A DNA stretch of 64,000 nucleotides from Gaiellasilicea sp037721555. GTDB taxonomy: Bacteria > Actinomycetota > Thermoleophilia > Gaiellales > Gaiellaceae. The notes below the pieces were generated by a model, which saw nothing but the letters and a program-made list of their open reading frames with translations, was not told the origin of the DNA and did not search any database. Position numbers and translations under genes: made by a program. The stretch covers positions 1 through 64,000 of the forward strand of contig JBBJOI010000015.1 in NCBI GenBank assembly GCA_037721555.1. The letters run 5' to 3'. Positions 1-9,497 of this stretch are shown here, one piece after another; the first letter of the stretch is position 1; the number at the start of each line of letters is the position of its first letter.

Positions 1-491
1 TGGATCGCGATCGAGTAGGCGAGCCGCAGGAGCATTCCTGAGGAGAAGTTCTTCAGTCGCTGGTCGACGAAGCGCTCGAGCTCGGCGAACCCGACGATGT
101 CGTCGAAGCGCTCGTCGAGTTGCCGCCGGGAGAGGCCGAGCAGCGTGCCGTTGACGCGGATGTTGTCGCGCGCGTTCAGCTCCATGTTGAAGCCGACGCC
201 GAGCTCGATGAACGGCGAGAGCAGGCCGTCGATCCGGACGGTGCCGCTGTCGGTCCGGTAGATGCCGGCGAGGATCTTCAGGAGCGTGCTCTTGCCGCTG
301 CCGTTCGGCCCGATGATGCCGAAGAACTCGCCGGGCGGAACGGCGAAGGAGACGTCGTCAAGCGCACGCTGCGTCTCGTAGCTCGTGCGCGAAAACGGGT
401 GCAGAAAGTGCTGCTTGAGGGTCGTCGTCTGCTGGTGCGGGAGCCGGAACGACTTGGAGACGCCAATCACCTCAACGGCAGGCGTCGTCAT
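1..491 (-). CDS. Polysaccharide ABC exporter ATPase (Wzt/TagH type), 3' end outside window
   Basis: This is the ATP-binding subunit of an ABC-2 exporter that moves lipid-linked polysaccharide across the membrane. The 163 visible codons start at ATG 491 (MTTPAVEVIGVSKSFRLPHQ) and show the long N-terminal stretch before the first core strand that is typical of Wzt/TagH. Walker A is GPNGSGKS at about residues 61-68 and the ABC signature is LKNFSSGM at about 146-153. Walker B and any C-terminal glycan-binding domain lie outside the window. The ATG overlaps the permease stop (ATGA, 488-491), so the two are translationally coupled. The family is secure; the substrate is not visible. Confidence 0.93.
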   Translation of the reverse strand, partial: MTTPAVEVIGVSKSFRLPHQQTTTLKQHFLHPFSRTSYETQRALDDVSFAVPPGEFFGIIGPNGSGKSTLLKILAGIYRTDSGTVRIDGLLSPFIELGVGFNMELNARDNIRVNGTLLGLSRRQLDERFDDIVGFAELERFVDQRLKNFSSGMLLRLAYSIAI

Positions 492-1336
492 ACCCGCTCC
501 GCGAACCATGGCTCCTGACGCCTGAAGATGAAGAGGCCCACGACGAAGATGCCGATCGTGATTCCAAGCGGCAGAAGCCTGCCCGCGGACGAGTCGAACG
601 CATCAGCGACCGTGATCCGGTTCGGCGCGAGATCCTGGTACAGCACGATCGCCCGGACGTCCTGGAGGATCTGCGTGAGCGGACTCAGGAAGGCGATCGT
701 CCGTGCCCACTCCGGGAGAAAGCCGATCGGATAGATGATCGGCGTCGCGTACAGGATCAGCTGCGCCGCCAGCTCCCACACCTGCCCGATATCGCGAAAC
801 CGGACGAACAGCGTGGCGAGGATCAGCGAGACACCAAGTGTGAAGACGTAGAACTGGAGCAGCAGGGGCACGAGCAGGAGCCAGTTCAGGCGTGGCGGGA
901 TCTGGTTCCAGGCGAGGAACGCCGTCACGACGAGGAGATTGACACCGAACGTGATCGCGGCCCCCAGTGTGACCGAGACTGGGATGATGAGTCGCGGGAA
1001 CGACATCTTGCGCAGCAGGCTCTCGCGCGACACGATCGACAACATTCCCAGTGTCGTCGCGTCGGTGAAGAACGTGTACAGGACGATTCCGATCAGGAGC
1101 GCAAGCGGGTAGTACTGCGAGATCTCGCCGAGGCGAAAGACCTTTGCGAAGACCAGGTAGAGCGTCGTGAAGATCGCCAGCGGCTTGATCACGGACCAGA
1201 CATAGCCGAGCGCCGAGCCCGAGTACTTGAGCTTGAAGTCGACGCCCGCGATCACCCTCAGGATCCGCAGGTGGTGTAGGAGCCGGGCGCGGCGCGCGAG
1301 GCGGCCGGCAGGTCCAGCAGGAGCCGTCGTCGCCAT
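488..1336 (-). CDS. Polysaccharide ABC exporter permease (Wzm/TagG type)
   Basis: This 282-residue ABC-2 membrane subunit is the usual length for Wzm/TagG. After a basic N-terminus it has about six hydrophobic segments. The IYPIGFLPEWARTIAFLSPLTQI stretch near residues 200-220 is the family's typical re-entrant region before the last helices. It should form the channel with the ATPase encoded directly downstream through an ATGA overlap. It is the fifth gene of the minus-strand operon that starts at 5835, after four glycosyltransferases, which suggests those enzymes build the exported chain. Confidence 0.93.
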   Translation of the reverse strand: MATTAPAGPAGRLARRARLLHHLRILRVIAGVDFKLKYSGSALGYVWSVIKPLAIFTTLYLVFAKVFRLGEISQYYPLALLIGIVLYTFFTDATTLGMLSIVSRESLLRKMSFPRLIIPVSVTLGAAITFGVNLLVVTAFLAWNQIPPRLNWLLLVPLLLQFYVFTLGVSLILATLFVRFRDIGQVWELAAQLILYATPIIYPIGFLPEWARTIAFLSPLTQILQDVRAIVLYQDLAPNRITVADAFDSSAGRLLPLGITIGIFVVGLFIFRRQEPWFAERV

Positions 1337-1342
1337 GGCGGC

Positions 1343-2710
1343 CTAGGGTACCCAGCCCTCCGGCGTCCTACTAGGCCTACCGGCGCGCCCGAGCAGCCGG
1401 CGAGCCGCGCCGAGCATTCCGTGCTGCTCGTAGCCGATGCGGAGACGCAGCGACAGGTAGCGGGCGGCGGCCGTTCGAGCGAGCGTGTCGGTGGCTGGAG
1501 GCGCCGTCGACGGATCCGCCAGGCGGTGGAGCGGCTCGAGCACGCGCGACCACTCGAAGGAGGCGCGCAGCCGGCCGGCTGCCTCGCGCGCTCGTTGAAG
1601 CGCCGCGTCGTCGTCGAGCATGCTCTCGAGGGCCTCCACCCAGCCGTGGACGTCTCCGAACTCTGCCGCGCGCCCGGCCCCTGCCGCGACGACGAGGTCG
1701 CCGAGGGCGTCGCCGCGGGTCGTCACGACCGGCAGCCCGGCCCAGAGGCAGTCGAGCAGGCGCGTGCGGAACGCGAAGCGCGTCTCGACGTCGTCGAAGT
1801 GCGCCGACACGGCGAGGTCGGCCTCGAGGAAGTAGCGGCCGCGCTCGGCGTAGGGGACCCAGCCGTGATTGAAGAAGACCACGCGGTCGCACAGCCCGAG
1901 CTCGTCCGCGAGAGCGACCGCCTCCTCGGCCATTGCCGCGTGCGGCATGCCCGGAACGCCCGGAACCGGGTGGCGCAGACCGAGGAAGAAGAGCCGGAGG
2001 TCAGCACGCCGGCTCGAGAGCTCGTGCACGGCGCGGATCACCGTCAGCGGATCGAACCAGTTCCAGATTCCGCCCGGCCAGAGGAGGATCCGATCGTCAG
2101 GCCCGATTCCCGGGACGACTCCCCGCAACGCCCGGCCGGCGGTCGGCGGCTCCGGGTCGATCCCGAACGGGACGACGTCGATGAGCCGGCGCAGCGACGG
2201 GTCGTGACGGTACAGCTCTGCGTCGAGTCGGCCGGCGTTGGCCAGCCCCCCGAGCCAGAAGTCGCGCTGCCTCTCGCCGGCACAGACGAAGGCGTTCCCG
2301 GTCGCGAGCACGACCTCCTGGGTGAGATTGTTCAGCCGAGCCATCGAGCCGCGGATCGAGCTGGTGGTCTCGCGTGCGTCGAGGGCCAGCTGCTCGAGCG
2401 TCAGCGGCGCGTAGAGGTCGTAGATCGTCCGCGTCCACGAGCGCGCCAGCGCGCGCATCGTCGGCACCGGCAGCCGCTGGGCGACGACGAGGTCGAACCC
2501 CCTCACGCGCGCCGTCATGCGGGCCGGATCCCATGGGTTGTCGTGGACGATCCGGATCCGCCCGTCGGCGAGATCAGTGGCGAACGGCACGACGAGGGTC
2601 ACGTCGAACTGCTGAGCGAGCTCGGTCGCGAACCGATACGAGCGGATCCCGGGGCCCGCCATCGAGGTGCCGACGTGGTCGTTGGAGACGACGAGGGCCC
2701 TGCGCGTCAC
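1343..2710 (-). CDS. Glycosyltransferase, GT4-like (GT-B fold)
   Basis: A predicted retaining glycosyltransferase of 455 residues. I chose GTG 2710 (VTRRALVVSNDHVG) because it overlaps the upstream stop (GTGA, 2707-2710) and begins with the first Rossmann strand; a longer frame-open extension upstream is arginine-rich and only shadows the GT2 gene. The N-terminal domain runs to about residue 200. The C-terminal domain has DRILLWPGGIWNWFDPLTVI and, near the end, FRTRLLDCLWAGLPVVTTRG in place of the usual EGFG-containing donor motif. Such proteins often sit beside Wzm/Wzt, as here. Acceptor and sugar cannot be inferred. Confidence 0.85.
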   Translation of the reverse strand: MTRRALVVSNDHVGTSMAGPGIRSYRFATELAQQFDVTLVVPFATDLADGRIRIVHDNPWDPARMTARVRGFDLVVAQRLPVPTMRALARSWTRTIYDLYAPLTLEQLALDARETTSSIRGSMARLNNLTQEVVLATGNAFVCAGERQRDFWLGGLANAGRLDAELYRHDPSLRRLIDVVPFGIDPEPPTAGRALRGVVPGIGPDDRILLWPGGIWNWFDPLTVIRAVHELSSRRADLRLFFLGLRHPVPGVPGMPHAAMAEEAVALADELGLCDRVVFFNHGWVPYAERGRYFLEADLAVSAHFDDVETRFAFRTRLLDCLWAGLPVVTTRGDALGDLVVAAGAGRAAEFGDVHGWVEALESMLDDDAALQRAREAAGRLRASFEWSRVLEPLHRLADPSTAPPATDTLARTAAARYLSLRLRIGYEQHGMLGAARRLLGRAGRPSRTPEGWVP

Positions 2711-3618
2711 GCCGGCATCCCCGCCAGCACCCAGCGCAGGTGCTCGGGCGACGGGCGCACACCCTGCCGGAGGCGCAGGATCTCCGGCAGCTCGCGGATC
2801 ACCGCCAGGAGCGCCGGAACCACGATGCGCGGATGCCGCGGGAGGCGAAGCAGCTCCCCTGCCACCACCCGCGCGACCGCAGCCGGCGGAAGACACTTGA
2901 GCGCGAAGCGGAGGAGGTTGTGGTGCGAAGAGGTGAGGCGCTTCGGGCGCACGTCCCGCGTCGTCACGGCGCCCACGCGGTGACGGAGGGTGGCTTCGGG
3001 CACGTAGACGGTCGGCCAGCCGCGGAGCCACGCCCTCCAGCACAAGTCCAGATCCTCCCACTCCATGAAGAAGGTCTCGTCGAAACCGCCGAGCTCCTCG
3101 AACATCGATCGCCGGATGAGCATCGCAGCCCCGTTGGCGCAGGTCGTGGGAACGACGCTCGTAGCGGGTACGACAGGGTCGAGCGTGAAGCCGGGGATGA
3201 ACTCGCGCACGAGCCTGCCGCGTCGGAAGGTGGTGCGCGCGTGGATCGTCAGCTCGCCGCCCCAATCGAGTTGACGGGGATCGGCAGAGAAACGTCGCTC
3301 GTCCGCGTCGAGCGCTTCTGCGAGCAGCTCGAGGCAGCGCGGATCGAGTGCGACGTCGTTGTTCGCCAGGAGCACGTACTCGTGCCGCGCCGCGCGAACT
3401 CCCTCGTTGTAGAGGTAACCAAGCCCGCGATTCTCGCGCCGCAAGAACTGGACGCCAAAGCGCTCGGCGACCGCCTCGCTGCGGTCCGCCGACGACGCAT
3501 CGACCACGATCGTCTGAGCGGGACGCAGCGTCTGGGTTGAGACGCTTTCGAGACAGTCCGGCAGGACCTGCTCCCCCTCGTAGTTGCCGACCACGACAGC
3601 GACCTCAGGCGTGGCCAT
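2707..3618 (-). CDS. Glycosyltransferase family 2 (rhamnosyltransferase-like)
   Basis: An inverting GT-A enzyme of 303 residues. ATG 3618 gives MATPEVAVVVGNYEGEQVLP, the standard GT2 opening strand; the reading frame continues upstream but without family features. Visible motifs are VDASSADRS (nucleotide-binding aspartate), ANNDVALDP (the DXD-like site near residue 90) and EWEDLDLCWRAWLRGW (the ED acid region of WbbL-type rhamnosyltransferases). It overlaps the preceding GT4 gene by 14 bp (3605-3618) and the following one by 4 bp, so it is an internal operon gene. It probably adds one sugar to the growing exported glycan. Confidence 0.9.
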   Translation of the reverse strand: MATPEVAVVVGNYEGEQVLPDCLESVSTQTLRPAQTIVVDASSADRSEAVAERFGVQFLRRENRGLGYLYNEGVRAARHEYVLLANNDVALDPRCLELLAEALDADERRFSADPRQLDWGGELTIHARTTFRRGRLVREFIPGFTLDPVVPATSVVPTTCANGAAMLIRRSMFEELGGFDETFFMEWEDLDLCWRAWLRGWPTVYVPEATLRHRVGAVTTRDVRPKRLTSSHHNLLRFALKCLPPAAVARVVAGELLRLPRHPRIVVPALLAVIRELPEILRLRQGVRPSPEHLRWVLAGMPA

Positions 3619-4693
3619 CGACCTCCTCCAGCGCCGGCCGCAGAAGCTCCCGCAGCCGCTCCGGGGAGTGCTCCCGGACGACGTAGTCGCGGCCGCTCCG
3701 GCGCATGGTCGCAAGGGTCGCGGCATCCCTGAGAAGCTCGAGCGCCGAGGCGGCGAGCTCCTCCGGGTCGAAGCCCGCGAGGACCCGACCTCCCCCGGAG
3801 GCCCGCAGCAGCTCTTCCGGCCCGCCGCAGGGCGTCGACAGAACAGGGACGCCGCACGCGAGCGCCTCGGCGACCACGATGCCGAAACCCTCCTGCCACG
3901 ACGGGAGCACGAGCAGCGAAGCCGACCGCAGGGGCTCCCAGAGCGATCCGACCTCGCCCAGGACCTCCACCCCGACCGGTACACGCGCCGGCGGCCGACC
4001 GATCAGACGCAGTCGAACCTCCGGCGCCCGAGCGCGGATCAGGTCGAAGGCCCCGATTAGGAGGGGGAGGTTCTTGCGAGGATCGTCAGCGCGGCCGACG
4101 AACGCGATCACCGGCGCCTGCAGGCGCTCCAACCACGGCTCGTCGGGCTCGGGCCGCAGCTGCTCGACGTCCACCGGAAGCGGGAGGATCCCGATCCCGC
4201 CCTCCGGGATGCCACCCGCCCTCGCCACGGCCGCGCGCGAGGAAGGACTCGTGGCGTAGACGCAAACCGCCCCCCGGATCACGCGGCGCTCGAGTGGACG
4301 CAGCGCGGGGGCGTTCAGACGCTGGGCGAGCCGCCGGACCGGGTCGAGCCCTCGAGCCCGGGCAGCCCACTCGTCGTCCAGGCTGGTTCCGAGCCAACAG
4401 CCGTACCGCCGCCGCGACAGCGGCGCCGCGAGGCCGTGTGTGGCCATCGTGGTGACCACCCACACCGACTGCGCCTGCTCCAGCCGCGGCGCGAGGCGCG
4501 AGGCCCACCGTCGCTGACGCAGCGCCTCGACCCGATCCAAGGTCACCCGGTTGCCGGCGAGAGTCGGGTGCGGCGCGTAGACGAGCTCGGGCCTGCGCCC
4601 GAGCTCCCGCGCGCCGGCCAGGAACGCCTCCATCTGCGCGAGCGCGCCCCCGCCGAAGCGCGGATCCTGGCCGAGAACCGCAAGGTCGGTCAT
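3605..4693 (-). CDS. Glycosyltransferase family 4
   Basis: A GT-B glycosyltransferase of 362 residues. ATG 4693 (MTDLAVLGQDPRFGGGALAQ) is preferred because it makes an ATGA overlap with the stop of the upstream GT4 (4690-4693). The glycine-rich FGGGALAQ loop near residue 15 is the N-terminal acceptor-side loop of GT4 enzymes. The C-terminal half has IAFVGRADDPRKNLPLLI and the donor-binding EX7E region SWQEGFGIVVAEALACGVPV near residue 285. Donor and acceptor are unknown. It is the second gene of the operon that ends with the ABC exporter. Confidence 0.92.
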   Translation of the reverse strand: MTDLAVLGQDPRFGGGALAQMEAFLAGARELGRRPELVYAPHPTLAGNRVTLDRVEALRQRRWASRLAPRLEQAQSVWVVTTMATHGLAAPLSRRRYGCWLGTSLDDEWAARARGLDPVRRLAQRLNAPALRPLERRVIRGAVCVYATSPSSRAAVARAGGIPEGGIGILPLPVDVEQLRPEPDEPWLERLQAPVIAFVGRADDPRKNLPLLIGAFDLIRARAPEVRLRLIGRPPARVPVGVEVLGEVGSLWEPLRSASLLVLPSWQEGFGIVVAEALACGVPVLSTPCGGPEELLRASGGGRVLAGFDPEELAASALELLRDAATLATMRRSGRDYVVREHSPERLRELLRPALEEVDGHA

Positions 4694-5835
4694 CTCATCG
4701 CGGTTCGATAGAGCCGCTCCTGCTCGGCCACGATCGCCGGCCACGAGAACGTGCGCGCGACCTCACGCCCGGCCGAGGCAAGCTGTGCGCGCAGCCCTGG
4801 ATCGGCGAGCAGCCGAACGATTCCCTCGCGAATCCGTTCGGCGTGCGGCGGCACGACCACCGCGGCGTGCTCCAGCAGCGCCGCGACGCCGCACTGGTCG
4901 GTGACGACGACCGGGGTTCCGGCCGCCGCTGCCTCCGCGGCAACCATCCCGAAGCTCTCGTTTCGGGAGGGCAGAACGAACACATCGGCCTCCCCGTAGA
5001 GCTGGCGCGGCTGCTGGTCGTCGAACGGCGGCAGCAGGTGCACGCGGCCGTTGAGTCGAAGGCGGCCGCGGAGAGCCTCGAGCCGCGCGAGTGTGCCGTC
5101 GCCGTCGTCGGGGCCTACGATCGCGACGTGAACCTGAGGGATCTCCGCGACGGCCTCGAGCAGCAGGTCCAGACCCTTTTTGAAGCTGATGCGACCGACG
5201 TACAGAACGAGCGGCACCTCGTCCCCGAGTCCGAGCCGGGCGCGCAGTGCGGTGCCGCGCTCCTCGTGTGGCTCGGGGAAGCCGTTCGGACGGACGACGA
5301 CACGGGCTTCGTCGAGCCCGGCCGCGATGACCTGCTCACGTTCGAGCTCTGACACGGCGAGCACGAGCGCCGCCCCTCGGGCCACCCGTTCACCGATGGA
5401 GCGGTCGAAGACACGCTTCGCAGCCAGCGTGCGGTACCGCCGCACGTACATGTCGAGCGGCTCGAACACGTACGGGATGCGTCGCGCCCGAGCCCACCCC
5501 GCGGTGAGCGTCGTCACCACGTCGCGGTATCCGAACACGTGAACGACGTCCGGTCGAGGCAGGAGCTCGAGCACGAGCGGAAGCGTTGGGGTCACGCCCA
5601 TCCAGCGATAGCGAAGAGGGGTGGCGAGCTCGTGCACCTGCACTCCCGACTCGACGCGTGTGCACGTGCGGAAGCGAGCAGCAGGCGGCTCCCCCACCGA
5701 TCGCAGGGACGTCGTCACCACATCAATCCTGTGGCCCCGCGCCACGAGGCCTTCCGTCAGCTCACGGGCGACCCAGACCGGGCCGCCGAAGGCGACGGCG
5801 GGCCAGTAGGCCGGCGTGGCGAACGCGATCCGCAC
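4690..5835 (-). CDS. Glycosyltransferase family 4, first gene of ABC-export operon
   Basis: A 381-residue GT4 enzyme starting with GTG 5835 (VRIAFATPAYWPAVAFGGPV). It carries the GG-containing N-terminal loop, LVLYVGRISFKKGLDLLLEA at about residue 210 (start of the donor domain) and SRNESFGMVAAEAAAAGTPV near 285 (EX7E). It heads a six-gene minus-strand operon of overlapping genes running off the left edge. A TAACGT box at 5844-5849 lies 8 nt before the GTG, suggesting a leaderless or nearly leaderless message. The specific sugar is not inferable. Confidence 0.92.
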   Translation of the reverse strand: MRIAFATPAYWPAVAFGGPVWVARELTEGLVARGHRIDVVTTSLRSVGEPPAARFRTCTRVESGVQVHELATPLRYRWMGVTPTLPLVLELLPRPDVVHVFGYRDVVTTLTAGWARARRIPYVFEPLDMYVRRYRTLAAKRVFDRSIGERVARGAALVLAVSELEREQVIAAGLDEARVVVRPNGFPEPHEERGTALRARLGLGDEVPLVLYVGRISFKKGLDLLLEAVAEIPQVHVAIVGPDDGDGTLARLEALRGRLRLNGRVHLLPPFDDQQPRQLYGEADVFVLPSRNESFGMVAAEAAAAGTPVVVTDQCGVAALLEHAAVVVPPHAERIREGIVRLLADPGLRAQLASAGREVARTFSWPAIVAEQERLYRTAMR

Positions 5836-5843
5836 GGGGCCGA

Positions 5844-5849
5844 ACGTTA
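5844..5849 (-). promoter_or_regulatory. Putative -10 box of the GT/ABC-exporter operon
   Basis: TAACGT on the minus strand, 8 nt before the GTG at 5835. It fits the TANNNT pattern seen at most other operon heads in this window. No convincing -35 box is visible. Confidence 0.4.
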
Positions 5850-5943
5850 GCTTCCGCCACTCGCCCTTCCTCCGGCTGCTCAGGCTGCTGGAATTCTCCC
5901 TGCAAACGGGCTACGCTGGGCCGCCCTCGAAGGGATCGAGCAG

Positions 5944-8235
5944 ATGGTTCGTCTCGCAGTTCTCACGGTAGCCCTGGCAGCGCTCGTGTCAGCGGGCGCC
6001 GCCGCGCCCGCGACAGACGGCGAGCCTTTCTTCGTCGGCTTCTCGGAGGACCTGCCGAAGGAGATCGGAGCAGCCGCCGTCGCTCCCGCCGCGGGCCTCG
6101 GCGGGAGTGCCTTCCGGCTGACGACGCAGTGGTCACCGGGCCAGACGGCGATCGCCGGCGAAGAGGCGGTCAAGCTCGATCGCGCCGTGGCTGCATCGGG
6201 GAGCCAGCGCATCGTGCTGGCGGTCTTTGCCGACGCGGGCTCGAAGGCGCCTCAGGACGCGGCCGGCCGCGAGAGCTACTGCACCTACGTCCGCAGCGTC
6301 CTCGCACGCTACCCCTCGATCCGCGACGTCGTCGTCTGGAACGAGCCGAACAAGAGCCTCTTCTGGAATCCGCAGCTTGCCGCCGACGGCTCGCCCGTTG
6401 CGGCGGTGCACTATCAGGCGCTCCTCGCGCGCTGCTACGACGTGCTGCACGCGGCGTTCCCCGGAATGAACGTGATCGGGCTCGCGCTCTCCTCGACCGG
6501 GAACGACAACGCGGGCTCAGCGTCTCCGGGCGCGTTCATCCGCACCGTCGGCGACGCCTACCGGGCGAGTGGCAGGACGACGCCTCTGCTCGACACGGTG
6601 GGCTACCACCCCTACGGGACCGATGCCGCCGAGCGCCCGTGGCGGCAGCACATCGGCTCGAAGACGATCGGCCAGGGCGACTGGAACAAGCTGCTGTACA
6701 ACCTCTTCCTCGCCTTCGACGACACCGCGCAGCCGCTTCCAGGCGAGGCCGGCGTCCGCATCTGGTACACGGAATCGGGCGCGCAGACGTCGATCGACCC
6801 GGAGAAGACGGCCCTGTATACGGGCGTGGAGACCGTCAAGACCGTGCCGGACTACGCAGGAGGCGAGCCCACCTCGCCCGCGCCAGCCGAGACGACCCCC
6901 GCTCCCGATCAGTGGACGCAGGCGCTCGACGCCATCCGCCTTGCCGCCTGCCAGCCCTACGTGAGTGCGTACTTCAACTTCCTGCTCGCCGACGAGCCAC
7001 GCCTCGCAGGCTGGCAGTCCGGCGCCCTCTGGGCCGACCTGACGCCGAAGGATTCCGCGCCCGCGTTTTCCCAGGCGATCGGGGAGGCGACGACGACCGG
7101 CGTCGCGTGCGCTGCCCTGAAGGGTGGCGCACCGAGCTCCGACTTCATGCCGCCCGGCGCACCGTCGGGACTCGTCGCCACGGCAGCCACCGAGCCGCTC
7201 CGGGTGGAGCTCTCCTGGAGCGCCGCCAGCGACGAGACCGGCGTCACCTCCTACCGCGTCCTTCGCAACGGCACCCACGTGGCGACGACGACCGGCACGA
7301 CCTGGACGAACACGTCCGTCGCCGCCGCCACGACCTACACCTACGCCGTGCGAGCGCTGGACGACGCCGGCAACATGGGCGACGCGTCCGCCACCGCGAC
7401 GGTAACCACACCGGACACCATCGCCCCCTCTGCGCCGGAGACGCCGTCGGGGCAAGCGCACGGCTCGCCCCCCCGCAACGAGCTGACCTGGCCGGCTGCG
7501 ACCGACAACGTCGGCGTGACCGGCTACGAGGTCCTCCGGGACGGGACGTTGCTCGGGGCCGCAACGAGCCCGGCCTACACCGACACGGCGGTCGCCAGCG
7601 CGAAGACCTATTCGTACGCGGTGGTCGCTCTCGACGCCGCCGGCAACCGCAGCCCGGCCTCTGCGGCGGTGAGTATCACCTCGATCGACTCTCTCGCCCC
7701 GAACGCGCCGACAAGTCTCGTCGCGACCGCACGCACGGCTCCCGAGCGAGTCGAGCTCACGTGGGAGGCTGCGAGTGACGACGTCGGGGTGACCGGCTAC
7801 GAGATCGCTCGCGACGGCGCCGTGCTCGCAACGGTAACGGCAACGAGCTTCGTCGATCCGGCGCCGCGCGTGTCCGTCGACCATGTCTACACCGTGCGCG
7901 CATTCGATTCGGCCGGCAATCGTAGCGCTGCGGCGACCGCGAACGCACGGGTTTCGGACACCGTTGCGCCCACCACACCGACAGGTCTGACGGGAACCGC
8001 GTTCAAGAGCCCGCACAGGGTCACGCTCACGTGGAGCCCCGCCAGCGACAACGTCGCCGTCACGGGCTACCGCATCCTCCGCAACGGCGTCCTCGTCGCG
8101 TCCCCGGCAACGACCTCGTACACGGACTACGGAGTCGCACGGCGGACGACCTACGCCTACACCGTCCGGGCAGCCGACGCCGCCGGGAACCTCAGCGCGC
8201 CGTCGGCCGCGATCCAGGTGACGACGAAGAGCTAG
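5944..8235 (+). CDS. Secreted clan GH-A-like glycosidase with four fibronectin type III domains
   Basis: A predicted exported 763-residue protein. It has a signal peptide (residues 1-20, VLTVALAALVSAGAAAPA), a TIM-barrel-like domain to about residue 395 and four FN3 repeats of about 90 residues each (from about 402 to the end), each ending near the Y-x-Y-x-V-x-A-x-D-x-A-G-N signature. WNEPN near residue 133 and WYTESG near 276 match the acid/base and nucleophile glutamates of clan GH-A enzymes such as GH5 and GH39. AGGGA upstream of ATG 5944 is a reasonable ribosome site. It probably trims or binds surface glycan; substrate unknown. Confidence 0.8.
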   Translation: MVRLAVLTVALAALVSAGAAAPATDGEPFFVGFSEDLPKEIGAAAVAPAAGLGGSAFRLTTQWSPGQTAIAGEEAVKLDRAVAASGSQRIVLAVFADAGSKAPQDAAGRESYCTYVRSVLARYPSIRDVVVWNEPNKSLFWNPQLAADGSPVAAVHYQALLARCYDVLHAAFPGMNVIGLALSSTGNDNAGSASPGAFIRTVGDAYRASGRTTPLLDTVGYHPYGTDAAERPWRQHIGSKTIGQGDWNKLLYNLFLAFDDTAQPLPGEAGVRIWYTESGAQTSIDPEKTALYTGVETVKTVPDYAGGEPTSPAPAETTPAPDQWTQALDAIRLAACQPYVSAYFNFLLADEPRLAGWQSGALWADLTPKDSAPAFSQAIGEATTTGVACAALKGGAPSSDFMPPGAPSGLVATAATEPLRVELSWSAASDETGVTSYRVLRNGTHVATTTGTTWTNTSVAAATTYTYAVRALDDAGNMGDASATATVTTPDTIAPSAPETPSGQAHGSPPRNELTWPAATDNVGVTGYEVLRDGTLLGAATSPAYTDTAVASAKTYSYAVVALDAAGNRSPASAAVSITSIDSLAPNAPTSLVATARTAPERVELTWEAASDDVGVTGYEIARDGAVLATVTATSFVDPAPRVSVDHVYTVRAFDSAGNRSAAATANARVSDTVAPTTPTGLTGTAFKSPHRVTLTWSPASDNVAVTGYRILRNGVLVASPATTSYTDYGVARRTTYAYTVRAADAAGNLSAPSAAIQVTTKS

Positions 8236-8261
8236 CCGCACCGGCGGTTGCGCGGAGGGCC

Positions 8262-9497
8262 GTGAGTATCCTCCGGTCGCCCGTGCCCGCCGCCAGCCGT
8301 CCTCGCCTGCTCGTCTTCAACCAGTACTACTGGCCGGGCGTCGAGGCGACCGCGCACCTGCTGACGGAGCTCTGTGAGGCGCTGACGGAGGACTTCGAGG
8401 TCACCGTCATCACCGGCCGGCTCCGCGGGCGCGAGCACGACCCCGACCTCGAGCGCCGCAACGGCGTCGACGTGATCCGCCTGCGCTCGACTGCGTACGA
8501 CCGGGCTCCGCTCCACCGGCGTGCGTCCAACTACGTGACCTACCTCGCGCGGGCGCTCCGGCGCGGCCTCCGCGGCCCGCGGCCCGACGTCGTCCTCTGC
8601 ATGACCGATCCTCCGATCGTAGGCAACATCGCGCTGGCGGTGGCACGGCGCTTCGGTGTCCCCCTGGTCGTCATCAGCCAGGACGTCTTCCCGGAGATCG
8701 CAGTCCAACTTCAACGCCTCCGGAACCCCGCGCTCGTGCGTGTGCTCGGCGTGCTCACGAGCTACTACCTGCGCCGCGCCGATCGGGTCGTGGCCATCGG
8801 CGCGAAGATGAAGGAGCGACTCGAGGCGAAGGGCACCTCCTCCTCGCGCATCCGCGTCATCCCGAACTGGGTGGACACGGCCGCTCTCGGGCCCGCGCCG
8901 CGCGACAACCCTTGGGGGCGCGAGCACGGGCTCGCCGACCGGTTCGTCGTGATGCACTCCGGCAACATCGGCAACGCGCAGGATCTCGACACGCTCATCC
9001 TCTCGACCACCTACCTGCGCGACCTCGACGAGCTCGCCGTCGTCCTGATCGGCTTCGGTGTCCGCCATGCCGACCACGTCGCGCAGGCGCGGCGACTCGA
9101 GGCCGGCGCGGTCTCGTTTCTCGAGTACCAGCCGCGCGAGGTGCTCTCACACTCGCTCTCGAGCGCCGACGTCCATTTCGTCGGCCTCGCACGCGGGCTC
9201 TCCGGCTATGTCGTCCCGAGCCGCCTCTACGGGATCCTCGCGGTCGGGCGGCCCGTGATCGCAGCGGCGGAGGACGACAGCGAGACCGCCGAAGTCGTCC
9301 GCGCGGCGGAGTGCGGGATCGTGTTGCCGCCCGGCCGTCCGGACCTCCTCGCCGAGACGATCCGTGAGCTCGCGGCGGGCGAGCACGACCTCGAGGCGAT
9401 GGGGCGGCGCGGCCGCGCCTACGTGGAGGCGGAGGCCGATCGGTCGATCGCGATCGGCCGCTACCGCCGCTTGCTGGGCGAGCTGGTTCCGCAGTGA
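8262..9497 (+). CDS. Glycosyltransferase family 4, WbuB-like
   Basis: A GT4 enzyme of 411 residues. I use GTG 8262 (VSILRSPVPAASRPRLLVFN), preceded by GGAGGG at 8254-8259; GTG 8283 is an alternative. The opening RLLVFNQYYWPGVEATAHLL resembles the WbuB/WcaI group, which transfers amino- or deoxy-sugars in O-antigen and colanic acid pathways. VMHSGNIGNAQDLDTLI marks the donor domain. The usual EGFG motif is replaced by LARGLSGYVVPSRLYGILAV, also usual in this group. It overlaps the GH92 gene by 4 bp (GTGA, 9494-9497). Confidence 0.88.
   Translation: MSILRSPVPAASRPRLLVFNQYYWPGVEATAHLLTELCEALTEDFEVTVITGRLRGREHDPDLERRNGVDVIRLRSTAYDRAPLHRRASNYVTYLARALRRGLRGPRPDVVLCMTDPPIVGNIALAVARRFGVPLVVISQDVFPEIAVQLQRLRNPALVRVLGVLTSYYLRRADRVVAIGAKMKERLEAKGTSSSRIRVIPNWVDTAALGPAPRDNPWGREHGLADRFVVMHSGNIGNAQDLDTLILSTTYLRDLDELAVVLIGFGVRHADHVAQARRLEAGAVSFLEYQPREVLSHSLSSADVHFVGLARGLSGYVVPSRLYGILAVGRPVIAAAEDDSETAEVVRAAECGIVLPPGRPDLLAETIRELAAGEHDLEAMGRRGRAYVEAEADRSIAIGRYRRLLGELVPQ

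Noticed and set aside
1421..2983. A 520-codon open frame on the plus strand opposite the GT4 gene at 1343-2710
   Set aside because: It is antisense to a clear glycosyltransferase, arginine-rich and without motifs; long antisense frames are expected in very GC-rich DNA.
5586..7778. A 730-codon plus-strand frame overlapping the FN3 glycosidase in another frame
   Set aside because: The overlapping frame at 5944 has a signal peptide, catalytic motifs and FN3 repeats, while this one is compositionally biased with no motifs.
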